The notes beneath the pieces were generated by a model, which was given only the letters and a program-made list of their open reading frames with translations, did no database searches and was not told the origin of the DNA. 24,407 nt of DNA from CAZWHE01 sp964633825 (GTDB lineage Bacteria; Planctomycetota; B15-G4; CAYZWU01), in assembly GCA_964633825.1 (NCBI GenBank), contig CAZWHE010000048.1, positions 1-24,407 on the forward strand, written 5' to 3'. Numbering within the stretch: the stretch's first letter is position 1; each line of letters opens with the position of its first letter. Position numbers and translations under genes: made by a program. Shown here piece after piece: positions 7,477 through 15,027 of this stretch.

Positions 7477-7569
7477 GTCAGGAGGTTGCCATTTTAATGA
7501 AGGCTTGCCTTCTTAATGGTGTAAAACTCTTCTCCCCTTCTTCCCCTTTTCCCGGAGTTTCCTCCTGAC
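7477..7569 (+). ncRNA. Structured leader or small RNA candidate
   Basis: GTCAGGAGG at 7477-7485 is perfectly complementary to CCTCCTGAC at 7561-7569, so the two ends can close a long stem. Inside lies a hairpin with GAAGGC at 7499-7504, a TT loop and GCCTTC at 7507-7512, extended by CCATT at 7489-7493 with AATGG at 7515-7519. The outer stem would hide the AGGAGG ribosome binding site of the short ORF at 7497. Confidence 0.35.
7497..7568 (+). CDS. Possible 23-aa ORF, leader peptide candidate
   Basis: An ATG at 7497 follows AGGAGG by 11 bases, a slightly long spacing. It encodes MKACLLNGVKLFSPSSPFPG ending VSS, then TGA. No homology is known to me, and the pyrimidine-rich second half may be non-coding. 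Its ribosome binding site and stop codon lie in the two complementary arms of the surrounding structure. Coding status is uncertain. Confidence 0.25.
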   Translation: MKACLLNGVKLFSPSSPFPGVSS

Positions 7570-7729
7570 TCTTTGTTTTTCTCTCCAAACTATAAGATGA
7601 ATATCCCTACAGCCGTTCGCACGGAATTCGGTCTGTTTTCGCCCGCATCAAAAGCATAGGTTGGAAGATCGACACGAAAATCGTGTGCCTGCCGACGAAA
7701 TCAGAAAGCCGGTGGGGACCACTCAGCGC

Positions 7730-10700
7730 TCAAGCAACCATTCCCTGAAATTCCTCGAGCTTCATGCTGATGAATTTGGAGACCCCGCCTTCTTCCATAG
7801 TCACTCCGTACAGGACATCGGCGTGCGCCATGGTGCGCTTGGAGTGTGTCACGATCATGAACTGAGAGTTCTTGCGAAACTCGCCGAGAAGGGAACAAAA
7901 TCGTTCGATGTTGGTTTCGTCGAGAGCGGCGTCTACCTCGTCGAGAATACAGAACGGGCTCGGTCTTGCCTTGAAAAGGGCGAAAAGAAGGGCCACCGCC
8001 GTCAGAGACCGTTCGCCTCCGGAGAGCAGGCTGATCGAGCGAACGTCTTTCCGCGGCGGACCGGCCATGATCTCGATGCCGGATTCGAGCACATCCTCCC
8101 CCTCCTTGAGGTTGATATCGGCGCGTCCGCCGTGAAAGAGCTTTCGGAAAATTCCATTAAAATGGGATTTCACCAGCTCAAAGGTTTCGGTGAATCGTTG
8201 GCGTGATTCCTTGTTGAGCTCAGTGATTAAGTTTTGAAGCGATTTTCGAGCCTCAACGAGGTCGTCCCTCTGTTCCGCGAGATGCCCGTGGCGTTCCACC
8301 ACTTTATCGAGCTCGCTGACGGCTTCGAGATTGACGTTGCCGAGCCTGGCGATTTTCTGCCGAATCTCCTGGATTTCACGATCCATGGCGGCAGGATCGA
8401 AATCCTCTTCGTCGCGGTCCGCCGCCGTCTCCAGGTTGATGTCGAGCTCTTCCCGGGAACGCTCGACAAGGCCCTGTTCACGCACGTCGACTTCCCTGAT
8501 TTCCATGCGCAGGTTGTCGAGCTTTTCCTTGATCGCCCCCGCCGTCTCTTCGACACGCCTGACGATGCTCTCTTTTTCTTCGAGATCACCTTTCAAATCA
8601 TCGAGGTGCTTTTCCTTTCCATCGATATCAGAGACGAGACCGGAGCGTTCGGACGCGATTTTTTCGGTTCTCACTTTGAGCCGGTCGATTTCGGAAGTGT
8701 TGTCCCTGAAATCGGACCGGAGTCTCTCTTTTTCCTCATCCGCTTCGGTCAGTCTCCGGCTCGACTCATCCAGATTCTTTTCGAGAAAACCGATTTCCTT
8801 GTTGAGGCCCTCTTTCTTCGCCTTCTGTTCGACCAGCTTGATTTCCAGTCCGTTCAAAAGCTTTTCGAAACGAGTCTTTTCTCCGGCCTTCCCTTCCACC
8901 TCGATCCGGACCAGATCGAGTTTCCGGCTCCTTTGCTCGATCTCATCCAGGATCCACGTCTTCTCTTTATCAAGCTCGTTCAATTCCAGGTACAGCGAAG
9001 AAAGGCTCTTCTCGGCATCGAAACACTCATCGAGGTTTACCCGGAGCTCCTGAGACAGCCGTTCCATCCGATCGAGAATCTTGCTGCTTTCGGCGTTCAG
9101 GCCGGCCACCTCGAACTCCTGGTTATCCAGCCTCATAGCGAGATCTTCGTTTGAGATATGGACAACCTGGACATTCTCTTCGATCGAGCTTCTCCTTCTT
9201 CTCAAAACATCAAGACGTTCCTTGATCCCGTCACGCTCTTTCTCGAGGGCAGCCAGCTCGCTCCTCCTGGAGATCACGCTCGACTCCCTGCTTCCCCCGC
9301 CCATCCGCAGAACTCCGGAACGGAAAATATCTCCCTGGAGATTGACACGCCATATTCCCGCATCGAGATCTTCGGAGATAATGCTTCCTTTCTCAAAAAG
9401 GAAGAAACCCGACAAAAGACCGTTGACCAACGGCTTCAATTCGGAAGAACAGCGAACAACCCGGGATAGAGAAGTACCGCCGGCAGGGCCTGTGGATGGG
9501 CCATGTTCCTTTTTAAGACCGTTCTCATTCAAACCGTTTTTACTCGGACCGAATCCGGAAAGAGCGAGAACGACCCCGCCGCCGATTTTTTTCTCCTTTA
9601 AAAATTCGAAAACACGGCCGGCCTCGTCGTGATTGGAAACGATCACGGCTTCAGCCATTTCGCCGAGGACCGACTCGAGCGCCCGGGAATATTTGATATC
9701 CACTTCGAGACATTCACCCAATACACCCCGGACAAAACCGAATTCGTTCCCTTCCCGTCCGGCCTCGGCCATCACGGCCTTTGCGCCGGCGTCGAGCCCT
9801 TCCCGGCTGCTGACCAGGCTTTGCAGGAGATCGATCCTCGAATCACCCTTGACCAAATCGTCTTCGAGGATTCTGATCTCGTCATCAAGCTCTTGAAGCC
9901 CCTCTTCCATGGTTCTGAGCTTGCTCCGTCCGGATTCCAGGTGGGAAGCAAGCTCCTTCTGGAATTCGGCCTTTTTTTCCAAATCGTTGATCAGCCCCGC
10001 TCTTTCCACACGACACCGGAAAAGCTCGGCGGCAATTCCGTTCTGCTTAAAAACGAGTCGCGCGCGCGCGGAATGCAGCCCTTTGCTTCGGGCGCCCGCC
10101 TCGGTCATTTTATTGCCGATCTCGACTTCCTTGCGGCTCAAATCAACGAGGCCGTTTTCGAGACTCTCCACACGCCCGCGGCTTTCTTTCAGCATCCCGG
10201 TCGCTTGATCCAAAAGATCTTTGTAACGGTGTTCCTCGTCCCGCAGAGACTTTTCATCGACCAGAAGCTCATCGAGAAGCCCCACAACCTCTGCGCGCCT
10301 CTTTTTCTGCTCTGCACGGTGTTTGTGAAGGTCTTGTTTCTGCTTCCCGTTCCTGTCGAGCTCGCTCCTGATCTCGACGAGCCTCTTGTCCACCATCGCG
10401 ATCCGGGCATCGCTCTCCTCCAGGGCGGTTTTGAGCTCAGCCAGTCTGGAACGCTTGGTGATGGTATTCTCACGGACGGCGGTCATGTTGGATTCGAGCT
10501 CATCCCGTTCCTTCCGGGCTGCGGCGATCTTTCCGTTGAGCACTTCCTCCTCGCGCGAGGTTTCGCTTTCCGCTTTCTTGAGGTCGTCCATCCTGCCGAC
10601 CAGCTCGCCGTACAGGCGGAGGTAGTACTTTTTCTTCAGAACTTTAATGCGGTCCGAAAGCTGCAGGTAACTTTTAGCCCGACCGGCCTGGTTCTTGAGC

Positions 10701-11317
10701 GATCGGATTCTTTTTTCGAGCTCGTCGATGATATCGCCCAGCCGGAGAAGATTGGCCGTGGTTCGATCAAGTTTTCTTTCCGCCTCGAGCTTCTGAGCCT
10801 TGAAGAGGCTGATTCCGGCGGCTTCTTCGAAAATAACCCGCCTGTCCCTGGGATTGGCTTCGAGAATCGAGTCGATCTTGCCCTGCTCCATGATCGAATA
10901 GGCTTCCAGACCGATTCCGGTGTTCATGAAGAGATTGCGGATATCTTTCAGGCGCACGGGAGAGCGATTCAAGAGATACTCGCTCTCGCCGGAGCGATAG
11001 AGGCGCCGGGTTACGACGACCTCGTCGAACTCGACGGACAAAGTATTGTCTTCGTTCGAAATGGTGAGAGAGACCTCGGCGAAATTCATGGGTGCGCGCC
11101 GACCGCTGGCGTTCCCCTTGAAGATCACATCGCACATCCGGTCCCCTCTCAAAGCCGATACTTTTTGCTCACCGAGCACCCAGCGGACGGCGTCCACGAC
11201 GTTCGATTTACCGCAGCCGTTCGGGCCGACAAAGCAGGTCATATTATTGGACACATCGATGGCCGTTCTGGGGGCAAAGGACTTGAATCCCACCATTTCG
11301 AGCGACTTAATTCGCAT
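7730..11317 (-). CDS. smc: Chromosome segregation ATPase SMC
   Basis: This 1195-aa protein has full SMC architecture. The N-terminal head has FKSFAPRTAIDV and Walker A GPNGCGKSN (Lys37). A first coiled coil spans about 170-490, and the hinge spans about 510-670 with FVRGVLGECLEVDIKYSRALESVLG. A second coiled coil runs to about 1010. The C-terminal head has the LSGGE signature (1098-1102) and ILDEVDAALDE (Walker B Asp1126, catalytic Glu1127). It forms ring-like dimers that extrude and condense DNA around the origin with ScpA and ScpB, neither of which is in the window. The hinge has a low-complexity stretch (NGLNENGLKKEHGPSTGPAGG). The ATG at 11317 has GGAG seven bases upstream and overlaps the preceding gene by 11 bases. 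Confidence 0.97.
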   Translation of the reverse strand: MRIKSLEMVGFKSFAPRTAIDVSNNMTCFVGPNGCGKSNVVDAVRWVLGEQKVSALRGDRMCDVIFKGNASGRRAPMNFAEVSLTISNEDNTLSVEFDEVVVTRRLYRSGESEYLLNRSPVRLKDIRNLFMNTGIGLEAYSIMEQGKIDSILEANPRDRRVIFEEAAGISLFKAQKLEAERKLDRTTANLLRLGDIIDELEKRIRSLKNQAGRAKSYLQLSDRIKVLKKKYYLRLYGELVGRMDDLKKAESETSREEEVLNGKIAAARKERDELESNMTAVRENTITKRSRLAELKTALEESDARIAMVDKRLVEIRSELDRNGKQKQDLHKHRAEQKKRRAEVVGLLDELLVDEKSLRDEEHRYKDLLDQATGMLKESRGRVESLENGLVDLSRKEVEIGNKMTEAGARSKGLHSARARLVFKQNGIAAELFRCRVERAGLINDLEKKAEFQKELASHLESGRSKLRTMEEGLQELDDEIRILEDDLVKGDSRIDLLQSLVSSREGLDAGAKAVMAEAGREGNEFGFVRGVLGECLEVDIKYSRALESVLGEMAEAVIVSNHDEAGRVFEFLKEKKIGGGVVLALSGFGPSKNGLNENGLKKEHGPSTGPAGGTSLSRVVRCSSELKPLVNGLLSGFFLFEKGSIISEDLDAGIWRVNLQGDIFRSGVLRMGGGSRESSVISRRSELAALEKERDGIKERLDVLRRRRSSIEENVQVVHISNEDLAMRLDNQEFEVAGLNAESSKILDRMERLSQELRVNLDECFDAEKSLSSLYLELNELDKEKTWILDEIEQRSRKLDLVRIEVEGKAGEKTRFEKLLNGLEIKLVEQKAKKEGLNKEIGFLEKNLDESSRRLTEADEEKERLRSDFRDNTSEIDRLKVRTEKIASERSGLVSDIDGKEKHLDDLKGDLEEKESIVRRVEETAGAIKEKLDNLRMEIREVDVREQGLVERSREELDINLETAADRDEEDFDPAAMDREIQEIRQKIARLGNVNLEAVSELDKVVERHGHLAEQRDDLVEARKSLQNLITELNKESRQRFTETFELVKSHFNGIFRKLFHGGRADINLKEGEDVLESGIEIMAGPPRKDVRSISLLSGGERSLTAVALLFALFKARPSPFCILDEVDAALDETNIERFCSLLGEFRKNSQFMIVTHSKRTMAHADVLYGVTMEEGGVSKFISMKLEEFQGMVA

Positions 11318-13229
11318 GATCCCACTCCGAACGCTCTCTCATGAGAGCCTGTAGATATTCCATGCGTAGCGGCGCTTCGCCGGAATAGAATCCCGGAAGC
11401 CGGTCAAGACCGCACCAGCGGGCTGAGTATCCGGTAATTTCAGCAGATGCTGCGGGAGAATCAACAAGCCACGAAAGATATTCCCCAACGGAGGAGTCCC
11501 AGGGAGAACCAAGCCTGATCCTGATTCCCAACCGCCGTTCCTCTTCGGCGAGGACTTCATGCATAAAGCGCTGAACCTTCAAATAGAAGTCTTTGGGGCA
11601 ACGGGCCGCTGTTCCGTAGTGTTGCGCCGCCAGCGATACTTCGGCAAGCCGAACCGGTACGATTCGGAAATCCCCGGATCCGACGATGGTGTCGCCACAG
11701 CCCATGAATCTTCGCAGGGCGGCTTTGGGTCCCCTCCCGTTCCTGTGGAGTTCGGCCAGGAAGCGGTTCTTCGAGCCGAAAGCGGATGCCGCAACGCGAA
11801 GCGTGCTCTTCAAATCATCGAAAAACCGATCGACCGATTCGGTGCTCGCACTCCTCTTGTCGTCACGCCCTGAATTCAAGATCGACTCAACATCAACAGC
11901 GGCGCTTGAAATCAGGGGGCGAACAGCGGCAAAGGCTTCGACCTCGAGCTCTCGCATGCCAAGCACAACCCGGCCCGATGTTTCCAGAACGACCAGGCGG
12001 GACAGGAGCTCAGGGGCCGGCATCGCCCTTCCCGCGAGATCGATGTGGAAAACGGGCAAGGCGATCTCTCCGCCAAGATCGGACAGGGCTTCAAGAAAAG
12101 CCGACACGATCCCGTCGAGCACTTCCAGGCTCTTTTCGATCGGGATCCCGGCGTTCTCGAGAATCCTTTCCCCCGATGGAGTCAGAGACCTTCCGAGTCG
12201 AATGACGGGCCTCGTCGCGACACCCGGAACACCGGCCGGTCCCGGAGAGAGCGCCATGATCAAACGGCGGGCGAACTCCTCGATCCCTTCACCGGCGACG
12301 CAGATCCGTTCGAGAGCAGCCTCCGTCAGATCGATCTCAACGGGGCCGACACTGAATTTCTCGAGAAACCTGACCGCCACTCCGAGACGAGAGGCGGACG
12401 CCTGGGGACTCCCGAAGGTCATCGGCAGGTTTCGGGGATACAACACGATGCCTTGATATCCCGAGGGGAGGGAAAGCCCTTCGAGGCATACAATACCCCT
12501 GAGATGAAGCTCCACTTCCTCGGATGTATAGATCTCGCGGAGCGAAAACCGCTGTAAAACCGAATCCGACACACCCGAAGCGATATCGAACGGAGTCCAT
12601 CCGGGGCTGTTCGACTCGATCATCTTCCTGATCTGGGAAGCCGGAATGCCGACGCGCACGCCACTGAAGATACGGCTGCTGAAACCCCGGTTGAACAGCT
12701 CGTTGTCCACAAGCTCCCGCACGAGAGAAGACGAGATTCTCGTGAGGCCCGACCTGAAGACGCGTTTCTCCACGTCGGAAGCGATTTCAGACGCCAGAGA
12801 TGGAGTCAAACGGGCTCCGTTGACCAGATCGGAAAGGATCGCGGCCTTCGACCAGGCGGAGATCCTGCCCCGCGAAGAGTGATCGACCTCGGGGGCACGG
12901 CCCTCTTCCGGGCTTTCGTCGAGATCCAAGATCCTGAGAGTCTCCCGCTGTTTCTTCCGGCGCTCGCTGTGGAGAATGAAGTTCCGAGCCGTATCGGGGT
13001 GGCCCGTCTCCATGAGAACTCTTTCCACGATATCCTGAATGTTCTCTACAGAGGGAACAGACCCGCTGTACCCTTTCTGGATGAAGAGTGCAACCACCGA
13101 CGCCAGCTCTTCGGCAAGGAAATCGTGATCCTGCCCTGCCGCGCGTCCGGCGTAGACAATGGCCGAGGCGATTTTTGACTGGTCGAACCGGACGATGCGA
13201 CCGTCCCGTTTTCTAACTTTCCTGACCAT
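11307..13229 (-). CDS. ATP-cone protein with degenerate class III ribonucleotide-reductase-like body
   Basis: This is a 640-aa protein. Residues 1-95 form an ATP-cone: MVRKVRKRDGRIVRFDQSKI, then a GHPDTARNFILHSERRKKQR helix. This is the nucleotide-sensing module of NrdR and of ribonucleotide reductases. The remainder resembles class III reductase (NrdD) only faintly. I see PVFHIDLAG and a late FMHEVLAEEERRLGIRIRLGSPWDSSVGEYLSWL, which recalls the NrdD stretch with a 'tPAES' turn. The zinc-binding cysteine cluster and the C-terminal glycyl-radical loop (RVxGY) are absent, so catalysis is unlikely. I chose the ATG at 13229, where GAGG lies three bases upstream and the overlap with nrdR is 17 bases; an open frame upstream adds only non-conserved residues. 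It may be a dNTP-sensing regulator or a reductase remnant. The ATP-cone is firm; the NrdD link is inference. Confidence 0.75.
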   Translation of the reverse strand: MVRKVRKRDGRIVRFDQSKIASAIVYAGRAAGQDHDFLAEELASVVALFIQKGYSGSVPSVENIQDIVERVLMETGHPDTARNFILHSERRKKQRETLRILDLDESPEEGRAPEVDHSSRGRISAWSKAAILSDLVNGARLTPSLASEIASDVEKRVFRSGLTRISSSLVRELVDNELFNRGFSSRIFSGVRVGIPASQIRKMIESNSPGWTPFDIASGVSDSVLQRFSLREIYTSEEVELHLRGIVCLEGLSLPSGYQGIVLYPRNLPMTFGSPQASASRLGVAVRFLEKFSVGPVEIDLTEAALERICVAGEGIEEFARRLIMALSPGPAGVPGVATRPVIRLGRSLTPSGERILENAGIPIEKSLEVLDGIVSAFLEALSDLGGEIALPVFHIDLAGRAMPAPELLSRLVVLETSGRVVLGMRELEVEAFAAVRPLISSAAVDVESILNSGRDDKRSASTESVDRFFDDLKSTLRVAASAFGSKNRFLAELHRNGRGPKAALRRFMGCGDTIVGSGDFRIVPVRLAEVSLAAQHYGTAARCPKDFYLKVQRFMHEVLAEEERRLGIRIRLGSPWDSSVGEYLSWLVDSPAASAEITGYSARWCGLDRLPGFYSGEAPLRMEYLQALMRERSEWDHAN

Positions 13230-13695
13230 AATCCTCGTTCGGAATCTTGGACAAGAGAGGCCGGAGCTCATCGAGGAACTGATTAATATCTTTGAATTCT
13301 CTGTATACCGACGCAAACCTCACGTAAGCGACCTGGTCGATTTCGCGGAGTTGGTCCATGACAAGCCGGCCGATGAACTTTGAAGAAACCTCCTTGTCGA
13401 ACATCTCGTACAACTGGGATTCGATTGCACTGACAGCTTTTTCCAGCCTGTCCAGAGAGATGGGACGCTTTTCACAGGCCTTCAACATTCCGCTGAGAAT
13501 CTTGCCCCTATCAAAGGAATCTCTTGTTCCTTCTTTTTTGACAACGCGGAGAGGGGTTTCCTCGACTTTCTCGTAAGTCGTAAAGCGCTTACCGCATTCC
13601 AGACACTCGCGACGGCGGCGGATGATCGTGGCATCGGCCGAGGTGCGAGAATCTATCACCTTATCGTTGTTCACTTTACAATAAGGGCAATTCAT
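13213..13695 (-). CDS. nrdR: Transcriptional repressor NrdR
   Basis: This 160-aa repressor controls ribonucleotide reductase genes and reads ATP/dATP levels. The zinc ribbon has Cys3, Cys6, Cys31 and Cys34 (MNCPYC...CLECGKRFTTYE), with the arginine-rich RRRR before the second pair that contacts DNA. Residues about 48-140 are the ATP-cone (LRVVKKEGTRDSFDRGKI ... YVRFASVYREFKDINQF). I chose the ATG at 13695 so that the protein begins exactly at the conserved MNCPYC. The frame extends 15 residues further upstream, but these are not conserved. It overlaps the ATP-cone/NrdD-like gene and is preceded by a likely NrdR box, so it should repress itself and the genes behind it. No active reductase is encoded in the window. 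Confidence 0.96.
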   Translation of the reverse strand: MNCPYCKVNNDKVIDSRTSADATIIRRRRECLECGKRFTTYEKVEETPLRVVKKEGTRDSFDRGKILSGMLKACEKRPISLDRLEKAVSAIESQLYEMFDKEVSSKFIGRLVMDQLREIDQVAYVRFASVYREFKDINQFLDELRPLLSKIPNEDYGQES

Positions 13696-13759
13696 CCGCT
13701 CTTTTCCGGAAAACAGCCGATCAGGTGAACCGCATAACACCTGAACGCTCTAAAGGCCA

Positions 13760-13772
13760 CTGCCAAAGGCAG
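13760..13772 (-). other. Small hairpin in the nrdR leader
   Basis: CTGCC and GGCAG pair around a 3-base loop within the presumed 5' untranslated region of nrdR. It is too small and lacks a T run, so it is not a terminator. Its function is unknown. Confidence 0.25.
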
Positions 13773-13785
13773 CTATGATTGTCGA

Positions 13786-13814
13786 CCTCTAACATACAAC
13801 ATATTGTATGTCAA
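13786..13814 (-). promoter_or_regulatory. Candidate nrdR operon promoter
   Basis: On the minus strand a perfect TTGACA (13814-13809) is followed after 17 bases by a weak -10, TAGAGG (13791-13786). The 17-bp spacer is filled by the NrdR-box palindrome. The upstream DNA is AT-rich. The transcript would have a leader of about 85 bases before the nrdR ATG. Confidence 0.5.
13792..13811. promoter_or_regulatory. NrdR box (autoregulatory operator)
   Basis: ACATACAA and TTGTATGT form a perfect 8-bp inverted repeat around CATA. The inner 16 bases (13794-13809) match the published NrdR-box pattern aCaCwAtATaTwGtgt at 13 of 16 positions by my count. It lies between the -35 and -10 of the candidate promoter. 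NrdR boxes usually come in pairs; I found no convincing second box. Confidence 0.7.
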
Positions 13815-13857
13815 AATAAATATAGGGATTTCTTTATTGAGGTGAATTATCGATCCA

Positions 13858-13874
13858 AGGGGAATCAAACCCCT
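13858..13874 (-). terminator. Hairpin after the proline-rich secreted protein gene
   Basis: AGGGG and CCCCT pair around a 7-base loop about 14 bases after the stop codon of the gene at 13888. A near-palindrome, TTTAAACCCGGGTTAAA, lies between the two. No T run follows on the minus strand, so termination would be weak or Rho-dependent. Confidence 0.3.
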
Positions 13875-13887
13875 GTTTAAACCCGGG

Positions 13888-14928
13888 TTAAAACTGGCAG
13901 TCCACCACTTCGGCGTCAATGAGCCTGAAGTGGTCGGGCATGGTTTCTTTTTGCGGATCATCCATCGGCAGCCCTTCATCCGGAATGGTTCGGAAGATCA
14001 AGGTTTTTCTCTCCTTCCCCTGGAGCTCTACTTCCGAATGGAAAAAGGTTTTTCCGCCAAATGCCGTCAGCTTATCGAGATCGATCCTCAGCTTGGAAGT
14101 CACAGGATAAATCGAGCTGTTCTCTACCGTGATCAGCAATCCCATGTGTTCCCGGCCGTGGGTTACGGTTTTGGAGATCTCTGTTCCAATGACACGGACC
14201 GGTTTCCAGTCGACGGATGCATTGGCTTTGAATTTAACGAAATCGCATACTTCCGCCCGGATCAGCGATCCCGAGCTCAGAGCAAAAGGAAATGCGAATG
14301 TCATGGTGCCTGTTGAGCGCGGAGGAATAGGAAGAGGAAGACCGCCCGGATCGGAAAAACGGCGGACGAAAAAGGGAAAGCCGGGAAGAGATCGTTTGTC
14401 CTTGTCATCGAGAAGCATCAGACGGGACCCTGAAACCCGTAACTCACGAATAGAAATGAACATACTTGTTTTGTTGCGCAGCTTGACAGTCAGGACGGTA
14501 AAAGGATTTTGGCCATTGCGGGCCCAGGTTTTGCATTTTGTCGAAAGGACATCGATATCCTTCGGTTTGGGAATTCCGATATGTGCAATCCAAGGAAAAG
14601 CCGGAACTCCTGACACCACGATAGGGCTCGGAGAAAGCGATCCACTCAGGCTTGCCAGTTTTTTTCGTCGCCGGATCCTTGCTTGATCGAGCTCCCTGAG
14701 CCCCTGGCCCGGTTTTTTCCTTCCTTCAGGTTGAGATTGGGGCTGGCCGCCCGATCCGCCTCTGAGCGTGGTCGGCGGAGTCGGCTGGGGGCGGGTCGGT
14801 GAGGGCGGTTTCGGTCCGGAAGGCTTGATGCCGGGACCGCTGATGCCCTGTGCGAAAAGCTCAGAACAACAGAAAAATACAGCCAGGAATAGGGTAAGAA
14901 AAAACCACTTGCCTGTCAGTGCCTTCAT
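13888..14928 (-). CDS. Secreted proline-rich protein of unknown function
   Basis: I do not recognise this 346-aa protein. Residues 1-26 are a signal peptide (positive MKALTGK, hydrophobic FFLTLFLAVFF, likely cleavage near LFA-QG). There is no proper lipobox, so it is probably a soluble exported protein. Residues 27-95 are a flexible linker rich in proline, glycine, serine and basic residues (PKPPSPTRPQPTPPTT). Residues about 105-345 look beta-rich, with alternating hydrophobic strands such as FTVLTVKLRNKTSMFISIRELRV and HMGLLITVENSSIYPVTSKLRIDL, suggesting two Ig-like or similar domains. The ATG at 14928 has GGAGG eight bases upstream. It stands alone between mnmE and nrdR. Confidence 0.72.
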   Translation of the reverse strand: MKALTGKWFFLTLFLAVFFCCSELFAQGISGPGIKPSGPKPPSPTRPQPTPPTTLRGGSGGQPQSQPEGRKKPGQGLRELDQARIRRRKKLASLSGSLSPSPIVVSGVPAFPWIAHIGIPKPKDIDVLSTKCKTWARNGQNPFTVLTVKLRNKTSMFISIRELRVSGSRLMLLDDKDKRSLPGFPFFVRRFSDPGGLPLPIPPRSTGTMTFAFPFALSSGSLIRAEVCDFVKFKANASVDWKPVRVIGTEISKTVTHGREHMGLLITVENSSIYPVTSKLRIDLDKLTAFGGKTFFHSEVELQGKERKTLIFRTIPDEGLPMDDPQKETMPDHFRLIDAEVVDCQF

Positions 14929-14988
14929 TTCAAGATCCTCCGGACGCCTCCTCGTCGGTCCACAGTCAAGGCCATGATTTATCGAATG

Positions 14989-14994
14989 ATTATA
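14989..14994 (-). promoter_or_regulatory. Possible -10 element upstream of the proline-rich protein gene
   Basis: A perfect TATAAT on the minus strand lies about 60 bases upstream of the ATG at 14928. No good -35 is visible at normal spacing; TTGAGC lies only 11 bases upstream. Confidence 0.3.
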
Positions 14995-15027
14995 CCTTAT
15001 AGTAGCTCAAAATGGCGAGGTGACTCA

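Larger units (their letters stand above)
7259..7729. other. 471-bp intergenic region between smc and the heptose operon
   Basis: No long gene lies here. The part nearest 7258 is the leader of the heptose operon, where no convincing minus-strand promoter was seen. The middle (7419-7569) has a plus-strand promoter candidate, a perfect dyad and a short ORF, listed separately. The part nearest smc (7600-7729) has only a small hairpin at 7672-7686. Confidence 0.7.

Noticed and set aside
7672..7686. Hairpin ACACGA/TCGTGT as the smc terminator
   Set aside because: No T run follows on the minus strand and the stem is only six pairs, about 45 bases past the stop codon.
9629..11344. 571-codon open frame on the plus strand
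   Set aside because: It lies entirely opposite smc, whose protein is unmistakable. The antisense product shows no recognisable domain and reads as a mirror of the coiled-coil codons.
13762..13784. Second NrdR box near the first (ATTGT half-site)
   Set aside because: Only about 7 of 16 positions match and the distance to the first box (25 bp) does not fit the usual helical spacing.
13845..13910. tRNA-like 3' end: a 5-bp stem with 7-base loop TTTGATT resembling a T arm
   Set aside because: No matching acceptor 5' strand, D arm or anticodon arm exists upstream on the minus strand. That DNA is the coding end of the secreted protein. The loop also lacks the conserved C (TTC). I list it only as a possible weak terminator hairpin.
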